Below, one piece after another: positions 9,088 to 18,331 of a stretch of 64,000 bases of DNA. The position numbers were made by a program, and so were the translations under genes. The notes below the pieces were generated by a model. It saw nothing but the letters and a program-made list of their open reading frames with translations. It did no database searches and was not told where the DNA came from. Position 1 is the first letter of the stretch. The number at the start of each line of letters is the position of its first letter. The DNA comes from Kitasatospora cinereorecta (lineage in GTDB: Bacteria; Actinomycetota; Actinomycetes; Streptomycetales; Streptomycetaceae): the NCBI RefSeq assembly GCF_024172095.1, contig NZ_JAMZDX010000004.1:496001-560000 (forward strand), written 5' to 3'.

Positions 9088-10319
9088 CGGGCACCGCCCA
9101 CGAGCTCGGCGACGGCGGCGGCGACCTCGTCGACCTCGTCCTCGGTGTTGTAGTAGTGCGGCGACAGCCGCAGGCACCACTCCACCTCCTTGTCCGCGAA
9201 GTCGAATTGCGCGAACTCCCGGTAGCTCAGGGCCGAGTTGATGCCACGTGCGGCCATCGCGGCCTTGAACGGCTCCGGTTGCCAGCCGTGGACCGCGAAG
9301 GTGACCAGCGCGGCGGGAGCCGCTCCCCCGTCCAGCGTCCGCACGCCCGGCAGGTCGGCGAGTTGCCCGCGCAGCCGGGCGGCGAGCGCCGGGGTGCGCC
9401 GGGCCACCGGTTCCAGGCCGACCCGCAGCGCGTAGCGGACGGCTGCGGCGCAGCCGAGCACGGTGGCGTACGGGAATTCCCACTCCTCGAACCGGGCAGC
9501 GGTGTCGACCGGCCGGTAGTGACCGGGGGCGGTCCAGCGGGCGCCGTACATGTCGATGAACAGCGGCTCCAACCCGGCGTCGAGCAGCCGGTCGGAGACG
9601 TACAGGAAGCCCGAACCACGCGGCCCGCGCAGGAACTTGCGGCAGGTGGCGGTGAGCAGGTCGCAGCCGATCTCCGTGACGTCGATCGGGTACTGGCCGA
9701 CCGACTGGCAGGCGTCGACGAGGTAGAGCAGGTCGAGTTCGCGGCAGTGCCGGCCGATCTCGGCGACCGGCTGGACGAGGCCCGAGTTGGTGGGGATGTG
9801 GGTGACCGACACCAGGCGGGGGCGGTGGGTGCGCATCAGGCGGGCCATCGCGTCGACGTCGACGCCGCTGCCGTCGGGGTGGTCGGGAGCGTGCACGATC
9901 CGGATGCCGTGGCGCCTGCGCAGGGCGAGGAAGGCAATTTGGTTGGAGATGAAGTCGTTCCTCGTCGTCAGCACGGTGTCGCCGGGCCGGAAGTCGATCG
10001 CCGAGAGCGCCTTGGTGAAGGCGTGGGTGGCGCTGCCGGCGAAGGCGATGTTCCGCGCCCCGGCGCCGATCAGCTCGGCGACCGACGCGTGGAAGTCGGC
10101 GACCTCGGCGGCCCGGGCCGCGGACGCCTCATAGCCGCCGATCTCGGCCTCCAGCCGGAGGTGGTCGAGCATCGCTGCGAGCACCGGCCGGGCGAGCAGG
10201 CCGCAGCCGGCGTTGTTGAAGTGGATCACCGATTCGCAGCCCGGGGTGTCGGCCCTGAGGGCGGCGAGGTCGAGGAGCGGTTCCACCGGCGAGCCGAAAG
10301 CGCTATTCTGTATCGTCAT
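9084..10319 (-). CDS. Class V aminotransferase-fold PLP enzyme
   Basis: A 411-aa PLP enzyme of the cysteine desulfurase/isopenicillin N epimerase-like group. N-terminal FNNAGCGLLARPV, the cofactor Asp motif LVDACQSVGQYPIDV and the Schiff-base Lys motif TCRKFLRGPRGSGFLYV are all visible. ATG at 10319 is chosen over an earlier in-frame start at 10355, because MTIQNSAFG leads directly into the fold and the CATG is shared with the divergent MocR regulator. There is no Shine-Dalgarno upstream, so a leaderless mRNA is likely. It is coupled by GTGA to an MFS exporter. Reaction and substrate are unknown; desulfurase, lyase and epimerase activities all occur in this fold. Confidence 0.87.
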   Translation of the reverse strand: MTIQNSAFGSPVEPLLDLAALRADTPGCESVIHFNNAGCGLLARPVLAAMLDHLRLEAEIGGYEASAARAAEVADFHASVAELIGAGARNIAFAGSATHAFTKALSAIDFRPGDTVLTTRNDFISNQIAFLALRRRHGIRIVHAPDHPDGSGVDVDAMARLMRTHRPRLVSVTHIPTNSGLVQPVAEIGRHCRELDLLYLVDACQSVGQYPIDVTEIGCDLLTATCRKFLRGPRGSGFLYVSDRLLDAGLEPLFIDMYGARWTAPGHYRPVDTAARFEEWEFPYATVLGCAAAVRYALRVGLEPVARRTPALAARLRGQLADLPGVRTLDGGAAPAALVTFAVHGWQPEPFKAAMAARGINSALSYREFAQFDFADKEVEWCLRLSPHYYNTEDEVDEVAAAVAELVGGAR

Positions 10320-10336
10320 GTCCGACGGTAGCAGTA
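10298..10336. promoter_or_regulatory. Shared CATG divergent start with possible leaderless promoters
   Basis: The ATG of the MocR gene (10318-10320) and the ATG of the PLP enzyme (10319-10317, other strand) overlap in one CATG. There is no room for leaders or Shine-Dalgarno sites. A -10-like TATTCT (10304-10309) ends 8 nt before the + strand ATG, which fits a leaderless transcript. On the other strand TACCGT lies a few bases before the opposing ATG. Each promoter therefore has to lie inside the other gene's first codons. Promoter positions are inferred by eye. Confidence 0.45.
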
Positions 10337-11730
10337 CTGAAGCGCTCACGGCCATCCTCCGGACGGAGATCGCCGCCCTGGCGCCGGGCGACCGGCTGCC
10401 CTCCAGCCGGGATCTGATCGCCCGTCACGGAGTCGGCCCGGTCACCGTCTCCAGGGCCATCGCCCAGCTGGCCGCCGAGGGCCTGGTGGTCACCCGTCCG
10501 GGCAGCGGCACGTACGTCGCCGACCGCCGTCGGGCGTCGGACGAAGGCGCGGCGGACACCTCCTGGCAGACGGTGGCGCTGGCCGGACGGGCCTTCGACC
10601 CGGGCGCCGCGGACGGCCCGTCCGAGGATCTGCCGCCCGGCACCATCGCGCTCTCCGGCGGATACCTGCACGAGAACCTCCAACCCACCCGGGCCCTCGG
10701 CGCCGCGCTGGCCCGCGCCGCCCGCCGTCCGGACGCCTGGCACCGGGCCCCGGCCGCCGGCCTCGCCCCGCTGCGCGCGATCCTCGCCCGGCAGGCCGGG
10801 GGGACGGTCGGCCCCGAGGACGTCCTGGTCACCGGCGGCGGCCAGGGCGCGCTGTCGATGCTGTTCCGCGCCATGGCCGCCCCCGGCAGCCCGCTGCTGG
10901 TCGAGTCGCCGACCTACCCGGGCGCGCTCGCCGCCGCCCGCGCGGCCGGACTGCACCCGGTGGCCGTGCCGACGGACGGCGACGGCATCCGCCCCGACCT
11001 CCTGGCCGATGCGTTCGCCATGACCGGCGCCCGGCTGCTCTACTGCCAGCCGACCTTCCACAACCCGACCGGCACGGTGCTCTCCCCCGAGCGCCGACGG
11101 CAGGTCGTGCGGGTCGCCCGGGCGGCCGGGGCGTTCCTGATCGAGGACGACTTCGCCCGCCACCTCGGCCACGGCGCACCGCTCCCCCGCCCACTGATCG
11201 CCGACGACCGCGACGGCACGGTCGTCCACCTGACCTCGCTGACCAAGCCCTCCTCGCCCAGCCTGCGGATCGGCGCGATCGTCGCCCGCGGCCCGGTGAT
11301 GCACCGGCTGCGCGGCATGCGCCTGGTCGACGACTTCTTCATCGCCCGCCCGCTGCAGGAGGCCGCCGTCGAACTGCTCTCGACCCCCGCCTGGGACCGC
11401 CACCTGCGCGCCCTGGCCACCGCGTTGCGCCACCGCGCCGCCACCCTCGCCACCGCCCTCGGCCGCGAACTGCCCGACTGGACCCTCGCCTGCCACCCGG
11501 CCGGCGGACTCCACCTGTGGCTCCGGCTGCCGGCCCACCTCACCGACACCGCCGTCGCCGACGCGGCCCGCCTGCACGGTGTGTCCCTCGACGCGGGCCA
11601 TCGCTACTTCCCCACCGACGCTCCCGCCGCCCACCTGCGCATGGGCTTCGCCGCGGCCGCCGACCCCGCCGAACTGACTGAAGCCGCCCACCGCCTCGCC
11701 ACCGCGACCCGGACGCTGGGCAGTCCCTGA
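10318..11730 (+). CDS. MocR-family transcriptional regulator (GntR wHTH + aminotransferase domain)
   Basis: A 470-aa regulator. Residues 1-70 are a GntR winged helix (LPSSRDLIARHGVGPVTVSRAIAQLAAEGLVV). The rest is a class I/II aminotransferase fold that in MocR/PdxR proteins binds PLP as an effector; the likely PLP Lys lies in TSLTKPSSPSLRIG. ATG at 10318 is chosen because it directly starts the wHTH; the earlier in-frame start at 10213 would put non-homologous sequence in front. It is divergent from a PLP enzyme and exporter pair, the usual arrangement for a MocR and its targets. Control of those genes in response to PLP or an amino compound is inferred. Confidence 0.9.
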   Translation: MSDGSSTEALTAILRTEIAALAPGDRLPSSRDLIARHGVGPVTVSRAIAQLAAEGLVVTRPGSGTYVADRRRASDEGAADTSWQTVALAGRAFDPGAADGPSEDLPPGTIALSGGYLHENLQPTRALGAALARAARRPDAWHRAPAAGLAPLRAILARQAGGTVGPEDVLVTGGGQGALSMLFRAMAAPGSPLLVESPTYPGALAAARAAGLHPVAVPTDGDGIRPDLLADAFAMTGARLLYCQPTFHNPTGTVLSPERRRQVVRVARAAGAFLIEDDFARHLGHGAPLPRPLIADDRDGTVVHLTSLTKPSSPSLRIGAIVARGPVMHRLRGMRLVDDFFIARPLQEAAVELLSTPAWDRHLRALATALRHRAATLATALGRELPDWTLACHPAGGLHLWLRLPAHLTDTAVADAARLHGVSLDAGHRYFPTDAPAAHLRMGFAAAADPAELTEAAHRLATATRTLGSP

Positions 11731-11904
11731 GCGTGCCGCGCCGCGGCTCCACGCCGGCCGAACCGCCGGTCACTCGTCGGCCTCGACCGGACGCGGCGCG
11801 TGGCTGCGATGGTGGCCACCGGCGGACCGGGGCAGGCTGAGAGGTGCACCCGGCAACGGACGGCCGACCGCACCTCACGGCCGCCGAATCCCTGGAGGTC
11901 ACCC

Positions 11905-12396
11905 ATGACCGATCCTGTCGCCCGCCCCGCGGTCGGCCCGATCGTGGTCGGCACGGACGGTTCGCCCCAGGCCCGGCAGGCCGTGACCTTCGCGCTCCGC
12001 GAGGCCCGCCTGCGCGCCACCGGCCTGCGGGCGGTCTGCGCCTACGAGTACACCCCCGCCCGGCAGTCCGGCTTCGAATGGACGGCCTCCGGCCCCGACA
12101 GCGGCCCCGTCCCGCAGCAGCGCGATCTCGTGACCCAGGCCGTGGCGGACTCCGTCAGGGAACTGCAGGAGCAGCTCGGCGAACCGCCCGTGGAGGTGGA
12201 GATCGTCTGCGAACCCGGCCGCCCGGCGCAGGTCCTCCTCGAAGCCAGCCGGGACGCCGACCTGCTCGTGGTCGGCTCCCGGGGATCGGGCGCCTGGGGA
12301 CGCCTCGCCCTCGGCTCGACCAGTACCGAGGTCGTCCACCACGCCCGCCTCCCGGTCGTCGTCGTCCCGGCGGAACCCGGCACCGCCTCCTCCTGA
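11905..12396 (+). CDS. Universal stress protein (UspA family)
   Basis: A 163-aa single-domain USP. ATG at 11905 is chosen because GGAGG (11894-11898) lies 6 nt upstream; an earlier in-frame start at 11800 adds unrelated residues. The ATP-binding pattern G-2x-G-9x-G(S) is visible in VVGSRGSGAWGRLALGSTS, with the N-terminal IVVGTDGSPQARQAV. This is the ATP-binding class of the family, which acts in the cytoplasm in stress and dormancy responses. It stands alone between the MocR gene and the split peptidase gene. Confidence 0.9.
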   Translation: MTDPVARPAVGPIVVGTDGSPQARQAVTFALREARLRATGLRAVCAYEYTPARQSGFEWTASGPDSGPVPQQRDLVTQAVADSVRELQEQLGEPPVEVEIVCEPGRPAQVLLEASRDADLLVVGSRGSGAWGRLALGSTSTEVVHHARLPVVVVPAEPGTASS

Positions 12397-12503
12397 CTTG
12401 TCCATGACTTGTCAAAGTCCTTCCCGGTGGCGGGATGCCGGATCTACCGTCATTCGGTATGGCCATCAGACTGCTTCGCTCCATGGTTCTCGTCGGCGCG
12501 CTC

Positions 12504-12523
12504 TTAGAAGCTATCTCATTTGG
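12504..12523 (+). repeat. IS left end: TTA target duplication plus left inverted repeat
   Basis: TTA (12504-12506) is the target duplication, and 12507-12523 is the left inverted repeat. The TTA was codon 16 of the interrupted peptidase gene. Confidence 0.92.
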
Positions 12524-13352
12524 GCTTGTAGGCTGCTCTCGTGACGATCGTGGAGCGGCTGGTACCGGACGAGTTGTGGGAGCTGTTCCAGCGGGTGGTG
12601 CCAGCGGCACCGACGCGCCCGCAGGGCGGTGGCCGACGCCGGCACGGGGACCGCGAAGTGCTTGCGGCGATCGTGTTCGTGGCGACATCGGGGTGCACGT
12701 GGGCCCAGTTGCCGCCGTGTTTCGGCCCGTCCGGGCCGACGGCCCACCGGCGCTTCACCGAGTGGACCGCGGCCCGGGTGTGGGCCAAGCTCTATCGTCT
12801 GGTCCTGGACGAGCTCGGCTCGCAGGGTGAGCTGGACTGGTCGAGGTGCGCGGTCGACTCCGTGAACATGCGGGCCACGAAAAAGGGGACCTGACGGGTC
12901 CGAATCCTGTCGATCGGGGCAAGTTCGGGTCAAAGATCCACTTGCTCACCGAACGCACCGGTTTACCCCTGTCGCTGGCGATCTCCGGCGCAAACCTGCA
13001 CGACAGCCAGGCCCTGATTCCGCTCGTCGAGGCGATCCCACCGATCCGCTCCCGCCGCGGCCCCCGGCGCCGCCGGCCCGGCAGGCTCCACGGCGACAAA
13101 GCCTACGACCACCGCTTCATCCGCTCCTACCTGCGACGACGACAGATCACGACCCGCATCGCACGCCGCGGCATCGAGTCCTCCAGCCGCCTCGGCCGGC
13201 ACCGCTGGGTGATCGAGCGGACCGTCGCATGGCTGGGCGGCTTCCGTCGGCTCCACCGCCGCTACGAACGCAAAGCCGACCACTTCGCAGCCTTCGCCAC
13301 CATCGCCGCGGCACTCATCTGCCATCGCCGGCTGGCCAAATGAGATGGCTTC
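12507..13352 (+). mobile_element. IS5-family insertion sequence (IS427-like group), complete
   Basis: An 846-bp element with near-perfect terminal inverted repeats: GAAGCTATCTCATTTGG at the left and GAAGCCATCTCATTTGG at the right on the reverse strand, with one difference in 17. It is flanked by a 3-bp TTA duplication at 12504-12506 and 13353-13355. It carries one transposase in two overlapping frames. Intact ends and duplication indicate a recent insertion. It splits the signal-peptide coding region of a secreted S15 peptidase. Assignment to the IS427 group rests on size, the 3-bp duplication and the frameshift layout. Confidence 0.93.
12541..13343 (+). CDS. IS5-family DDE transposase, made by -1 frameshift
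   Basis: ORF A runs from GTG 12541 to TGA 12894. ORF B occupies the -1 frame and ends at 13343. A run of A and G (AAAAAGGGG, 12880-12888) just before the ORF A stop is a plausible slippage site. Reading AAA AAG and then slipping back one base gives KKGDLTGPNPVDRGKFGSKIH, the expected family sequence, and a 267-aa product. Catalytic residues can be placed at D106 (AVDS), D186 (HGDKAYD) and E226 (WVIERTVAWLGGFRRLHRR). One codon (12963-12965) is TTA. The element looks capable of movement if the frameshift works. Confidence 0.88.
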
Positions 13353-13355
13353 TTA
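13336..13355 (+). repeat. IS right end: right inverted repeat plus TTA target duplication
   Basis: The right inverted repeat covers 13336-13352 and the second TTA copy 13353-13355. The transposase stop codon (13341-13343) lies inside the repeat. Confidence 0.92.
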
Positions 13356-15276
13356 GCGACGCTCACCGCCACCCAGCTCGGCCCCGCCACGGCGCACGCC
13401 GCCGCCCCCGGCCCGATCAGAGGCGGCGTCAGCCAACCCGTCTACTCCTACGCCAACGCCGTCCGGGAGACGGTCTGGGTCGACACCGGGCTCGACCTCG
13501 ACGGCGACGGCCGTACCGACCGGGTGGCCGCGGACATCATCCGGCCGAGTGAGCCGGCCGCCGCCGGGCGGAAGATCCCCGTCATCATGGACGCCAGCCC
13601 CTACTACTCCTGCTGCGGCCGGGGCAACGAGTCGCAGCTCAAGACCTACGACGCACAGGGCAGGCCGGTCGGCTTCCCCCTCTACTACGACAACTACTTC
13701 GTGCCCCGCGGCTATGCGGTGGTGCTGGTCGACCTTTCCGGCACCAATCGCTCGGACGGCTGCGTGGACGTCGGCGGCCCCGCCGACGTCACCTCCGCCA
13801 AGGCGGTCGTCGACTGGCTGAACGGCCGGGCCGCCGGCCACAGCGCCCGTACCGGCGGCACCACGGTCAAGCCGGCCTGGGCGAACGGCTCGGTGGGCAT
13901 GATCGGCAAGTCCTGGGACGGCACCATCGCCAACGGCGTCGCCGCGACCGGTGTCGACGGCCTCAGGACCGTCGTGCCGATCTCGGCGATCAGTTCCTGG
14001 TACGACTACTACCGCTCCGACGGCGCTCCGCTCTACAGCGGCACCCCCGCCGACCTGGCCGCTGTGGTGGAGAGCGCGTCCGCCGCGCCGCACTGCACGG
14101 CGGTGCAGCAGCGACTCGCCGCCGGCGCGCCGTCGAACGGCGACTGGAGCCGACTGTGGCAGCAGCGCGACTACGTCGCCGACGCGGCCAAGGTGCGCGC
14201 CAGCGTCTTCGTGGTGCACGGGATGCAGGATCTGAACGTCCGTGACATCAACTTCTCCCAGTGGTGGACGGCACTGGCCCGGACCGGCGTCGACCGCAAG
14301 ATCTGGCTGTCCCAGACCGGCCACGTGGACCCCTTCGACTTCCGGCGCGCCGCGTGGGTGGACACCCTGCACAGCTGGTTCGACCACTACCTGCTCGGCG
14401 TGGACAACGGCATCCAGCGCGGCCCGGTCGCCGACATCGAGCGCGCCCCGGACCAGTGGACGCAGGACCGCACCTGGCCCGCGCCCGCCACGGCGACCGG
14501 CACATTGGGCCTCCGGCCCGGCACCCTGACCACCGCGACCGGCCGCGGCACCGCCACGTTCACCGACAACCCGGCTCTCGGCGAGGACGACTGGGCCGCG
14601 AACGCCGATTCGGCCTCCCCGGAGAAGACGGTCTTCACCACCGGAGCGCTCACCCAGGACCTGCGGATATCGGGCCAGGGCTCGATCACCCTGTCCGTAC
14701 GATCCACCACCAGCAGCGCCCACCTGAGCGCCGTCCTGGTCGATCTGGGGCCGACGACCATCCGCAACTACGAGGGCGCGGGCGAGGGCATCACCACCCT
14801 GACCACCCGCTCCTGCTGGGGTGACAGTACGCCGGGCGACAGCGCCTGCTACCTGGACACCGCGGCCGACACCGCACCGGCGGGCTACACGATCTTCAGC
14901 CGGGGCTGGGCCGACCTCGGGCACTACGCCGGGCTGGACCGGACGGTGACGCTCACCCCCAGCACGCCCTACTCGATCACCTTCGACCTGGCCGGCACCG
15001 ACCACGTGGTGCCCGCCGGACACCGGCTCGCCCTGATCGTGGCCGGCACCGACAGCGGCCTGCTCGAACCGCCGCCGACCACGCCGCGCCTGAGCATCGA
15101 CCTGGCCCACTCCTCGCTGCGACTGCCGATGGTCGGCGGCGCTGCCGCTCTGCGGCAGACGGCCACGCCCACGCCGAGCAGGGCCCTCCCGGGGCTGCCG
15201 GCGGGTCGGGCAGGTGCCGCCACCGGCCCGGAGAACTTCCGGTAGGCCGCCCGGAAGCGCCTGCGCGCCTGTCGGG

Positions 15277-15305
15277 GAGCGCTGCAGCGGTGCGCTGCAG
15301 CGCTC
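15277..15305 (+). terminator. Strong hairpin after the S15 peptidase gene
   Basis: GAGCGCTGCAGCG and its exact reverse complement are separated by GTG, giving a 13-bp GC-rich stem with a 3-nt loop, 32 nt after the peptidase stop. There is no clear T-run, as is common in actinobacteria. A TTGACA directly follows (15305-15310), so part of it could also act as an operator for the next gene. Confidence 0.6.
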
Positions 15306-15388
15306 TTGACAATTGCTCATGTTCCTGACAGCACTGGGGCCGCACCACTCCCACGAACGGCACCGTACCCCGAAGGGGCGATCCGCAC

Positions 15389-16672
15389 ATGACCAGTCCT
15401 GAGAGCGCCGGCTCCGACTACGACGTCGTCATCAGCGGAGCCGGCCTCGCCGGCAGCGCCGCGGCCATCCTGCTCGCGCGTCGCGGCGCCCGCGTCGCGC
15501 TGCTGGAACGCCGCTCGGACCCCGACGCGTACAAGGTGCTCTGCACCCACTCCCTCACCGCCAACGCCTACCCGGTGCTGGACGAACTCGGCCTCGTCCC
15601 CGCTCTCGAGGAGGCGGGAGCCGTCCGCAACGACGCCCGGTGGTACACCCGCTGGGGGTGGATCGAGCCGAGGGCGGCGCCGACGGGCCCCGAGCTGCCG
15701 TACGCGTACAACATCCGGCGCAGCACCCTCGACCCGTTGATCAGGTCCCGGGCGGCGCAGACGCCCGGCGTCGACCTGCTCCTCGGCCACCGGGTGACCG
15801 GGCTGGTCGGGGAAGCCGGGCGAACCGTGGGGGTGCGCGCGGCGACGCCGCAGGGCGAGCGCGAGATCCGGGCCCGCCTGGTGGTCGGCGCCGACGGCAA
15901 GGACTCGGCCGTGGCGAAGTTCGCCGGGGTGGCGACCCGGCGGTTCGAGAACGCGCGGTTCGCCTATCTCGCGCACTTCCGCAACCTGCCGCTGCGCGAC
16001 GGGATCGGTCACACCTGGTTCCTCGAACCCGACATGGCGTACGCGTTTCCCAACGACGACGGGGTGACGGTCGTCGCGGTGCTCCCGAACAAGGACCGGC
16101 TGCCGGCGTTCCGGGACGACCTGGAGGGCAGCTTCCGCCACTTCGTCCGTTCCCTGCCCGAGGCGCCGCCGATCGACTCGGCCGAGCGCATTTCGAAGAT
16201 CATCGGCACGGTCGACTACCCGTTCCACACCCGCAACCCGACCGCACCGGGCGTCGCCTTGATCGGCGACGCCGCCCTGACCGGCGACCCCCTGTGGGGA
16301 GTGGGGTGCGGATGGGCCCTGCAGTCCGCGCACTGGCTGACCGCGGCGGTCGCCCCGGCCGCGACCGGTCGGGGCGACCTCGACCGGTCGCTCGCGGTGT
16401 ACGCCCGCAGGCACCGGCGCCGGCTGCGCGGCCACCAGTACCTGGCCGCCGACTTCGCCAGGGCCCGTCCGTTCAACCCCTTGGAGCGGCTGATGTACTC
16501 GGCGGCAGCGCGCGACCAGGCGGTGGCGCGGCACATGCACCGGTTCGCCTCCCGCGTGATCGGCCCGCTGCGCTTCCTGAACCCCGTGGCAGTGGCCAAG
16601 GCGGCGGCCGTCAACCTCAGGCACCGCGGGGCGGCCGTGCCACCGGCGCGGGTGTCGCACCCGCGGTCATGA
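15389..16672 (+). CDS. FAD-dependent oxidoreductase, geranylgeranyl-reductase/halogenase-like
   Basis: A 427-aa flavoprotein of the p-hydroxybenzoate hydroxylase-like superfamily. The N-terminal dinucleotide site is VVISGAGLAGSAAAILLARRGARVALLER; the mid motif is LVVGADGKDS; the C-terminal FAD motif is GVALIGDAALTGDPLWGVGCGWALQSA. Members hydroxylate, halogenate or reduce lipid or aromatic substrates in the cytoplasm. The start at 15389 has GAAGGGG upstream. Its last 56 bases overlap the 3' end of the convergent GMC oxidoreductase gene, with both stop codons inside the other's coding sequence. The substrate cannot be read from the sequence. Confidence 0.87.
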   Translation: MTSPESAGSDYDVVISGAGLAGSAAAILLARRGARVALLERRSDPDAYKVLCTHSLTANAYPVLDELGLVPALEEAGAVRNDARWYTRWGWIEPRAAPTGPELPYAYNIRRSTLDPLIRSRAAQTPGVDLLLGHRVTGLVGEAGRTVGVRAATPQGEREIRARLVVGADGKDSAVAKFAGVATRRFENARFAYLAHFRNLPLRDGIGHTWFLEPDMAYAFPNDDGVTVVAVLPNKDRLPAFRDDLEGSFRHFVRSLPEAPPIDSAERISKIIGTVDYPFHTRNPTAPGVALIGDAALTGDPLWGVGCGWALQSAHWLTAAVAPAATGRGDLDRSLAVYARRHRRRLRGHQYLAADFARARPFNPLERLMYSAAARDQAVARHMHRFASRVIGPLRFLNPVAVAKAAAVNLRHRGAAVPPARVSHPRS

Positions 16673-18197
16673 CCGGCTCGGCTGCCGCCCCACGCGGCCG
16701 CTGCCGCAGGGCGGCCACGTGTTCGGCGACCATGATCGTCGGCAGGTTGGTGTTGGCCGACGGGATGTCCGGCATGATCGACGCGTCCACCACCGACAGG
16801 CCCACGACGCCGAAGACGCGGGCCTCGTGGTCGACGACGGCGCCCGCCCCGGGATCGGAGCCCATCGCGCACGAGCCCACCGGGTGGTGGTAGCTCCAGG
16901 TGTTGGCCCGGACCCAGACGCGGGCCGCCGCCGGGTCGTCGAGCAGTCCTGCCGGGAGGCCGGCCGCGGGCGCGGCGGTGATCGCCTTCCACGCCGGCGT
17001 GCGGGTGACGGCTTCAGCACGTCGGAGACCCTCGATCAGCCGGGGCAGGTCGGCGCCGTCCGCGAAGTAGCCGAGGTCGATGTCGGGCGGCGCGGCCGCG
17101 TCGGCCGAGCGTGCCAGGACGCGGCCGCGCGAGCGCGGTTTCAGCAGCGCGGCGAACACGGTGCACCCGTGGGCTCCGGGGCCGAGCGGATAGGGGCCGA
17201 CGGCCACCAGTTGCAGGTCAGGTGGCCCGGTTGCCTGCCCGCTGTGACAGGTGGCGACCGTCTGGAACCGGGCGTGGCCGCCGACCGGGCCGACGTACGG
17301 CAGGTCGATCGAGACGGCGGGATGATCGACGAGACCGGACCCCACGCCGGGCAGGTCCGCCACCACCGGCCGCCCGAGGGCCGCCACCTCCGCCGCCGGC
17401 CCGATTCCGGATCGCAGCAGCAGCCCCGGCGAGAGGTAGGCGCCCGCCGCGACGATCACCTCGCCGGCGGGAACGACCTCCGCGGAGCCGTCCAGGCGTA
17501 CGCCCGCGACCCGGCCGTGGCGGATCACGACCTCGCGGACGAGCGTGTCGGCGCGGACGTCGAGGTTGACCCTCGACCGGCAGGGGTCGAGGTAGGCGGC
17601 GGCCGTGCTGATCCGCCGCCCGTCCACGGCGTTGACCGGCAGCGGTCCCACGCCCACCGCGGCGGGCGCGTTGTGGTCGGCGATCCGCGGCACGCCGAGC
17701 GAGGCGATGGCCTCCTCGGCCGCGTCCGCGACGGCGGACCGCTCGGTGCCCCGGTACCGGCGGATCGGCAGCGGCCCGTCGTGGCCGTGGTGGTCGGCGG
17801 CGTCGAAGTCGAGGTCGCACTCGAGGCGCGTGAAGGCGGGCAGGACGTCGTCGAACGCCCAGCCGGGCACTCCGGCCGCGGCCCAGGCGTCGTAGTCCGC
17901 CGGGTGCCCGCGCAGCGCGAAGGTCGCGTTCACCGCCGACGAGCCGCCCATCACCCGTCCGCGCGGCAGGTCCAGCAGCGGTCCGCCGCGGACGCCGACT
18001 CCGCGCAGGCCCCAGTCGTGCGAGGCCGCCGGCCCCTGCGTCCCCTCCACGAGATCGGCCGGGAGGGCCGCGGGCCCGTAGTCCGGCCCCGCCTCGATGA
18101 GCAGCACCCGCCGCTCGGGGTCCTCGCTCAGCCGTGCGGCGAGCACACACCCCGCGCTGCCGCCCCCGACGATCACCACGTCGTACGAAGCGTTCAT
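16617..18197 (-). CDS. GMC-family FAD oxidoreductase
   Basis: A 526-aa glucose-methanol-choline oxidoreductase. The FAD site GGGSAGCVLAARLSEDP is near the N-terminus, followed by the GMC signature LPRGRVMGGSSAVNA. The C-terminal catalytic region WSYHHPVGSCAMG and SANTNLPTIMVAEHVA is intact. ATG 18197 has GGAGG with 6 nt spacing; the open frame upstream is not part of the family. Choline dehydrogenase, alcohol oxidase and similar activities are possible, and without an aldehyde dehydrogenase partner nearby the substrate stays open. It is tail to tail with the FAD oxidoreductase gene, overlapping it by 56 bp. Confidence 0.9.
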   Translation of the reverse strand: MNASYDVVIVGGGSAGCVLAARLSEDPERRVLLIEAGPDYGPAALPADLVEGTQGPAASHDWGLRGVGVRGGPLLDLPRGRVMGGSSAVNATFALRGHPADYDAWAAAGVPGWAFDDVLPAFTRLECDLDFDAADHHGHDGPLPIRRYRGTERSAVADAAEEAIASLGVPRIADHNAPAAVGVGPLPVNAVDGRRISTAAAYLDPCRSRVNLDVRADTLVREVVIRHGRVAGVRLDGSAEVVPAGEVIVAAGAYLSPGLLLRSGIGPAAEVAALGRPVVADLPGVGSGLVDHPAVSIDLPYVGPVGGHARFQTVATCHSGQATGPPDLQLVAVGPYPLGPGAHGCTVFAALLKPRSRGRVLARSADAAAPPDIDLGYFADGADLPRLIEGLRRAEAVTRTPAWKAITAAPAAGLPAGLLDDPAAARVWVRANTWSYHHPVGSCAMGSDPGAGAVVDHEARVFGVVGLSVVDASIMPDIPSANTNLPTIMVAEHVAALRQRPRGAAAEPVMTAGATPAPVARPPRGA

Positions 18198-18331
18198 CCC
18201 GTGCCTCCGCTTCCAGGCTGTTCCGCCGACCGGCTCGGGGCCAGTCGGCGGCCCGGGGCGGCCGACTGCGCCCGGCGCAGGACGACCGGCGCAGGACGAC
18301 CGGCGCCGCAGCCCGCCCGTGCGACGGGCCG

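Larger units (their letters stand above)
12459..15245 (+). pseudogene. Secreted Xaa-Pro dipeptidyl-peptidase (S15), interrupted by IS element
   Basis: Two pieces, 12459-12506 (16 codons) and 13356-15245, rejoin exactly in frame if the IS and one TTA copy are removed. The restored product would have 645 residues. Its N-terminus is a signal peptide (MAIRLLRSMVLVGALLATL followed by a region ending AHAAA). The S15 alpha/beta-hydrolase shows the Ser nucleophile in GKSWDG (about S202), Asp in HGMQDLN, His in TGHVDP, and a C-terminal PepX_C jelly roll. Such enzymes remove Xaa-Pro dipeptides from extracellular peptides. As it stands, the reading frame from 12459 runs into IS sequence. The downstream part could only be made from an internal start such as GTG 13524, without a signal peptide. 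Codon 16 is TTA, a likely bldA-dependent codon. Confidence 0.88.

Noticed and set aside
12435..12830. Possible small lipoprotein gene
   Set aside because: It is the 5' end of the peptidase gene fused to IS sequence, not a real gene; the lipobox arises by chance.
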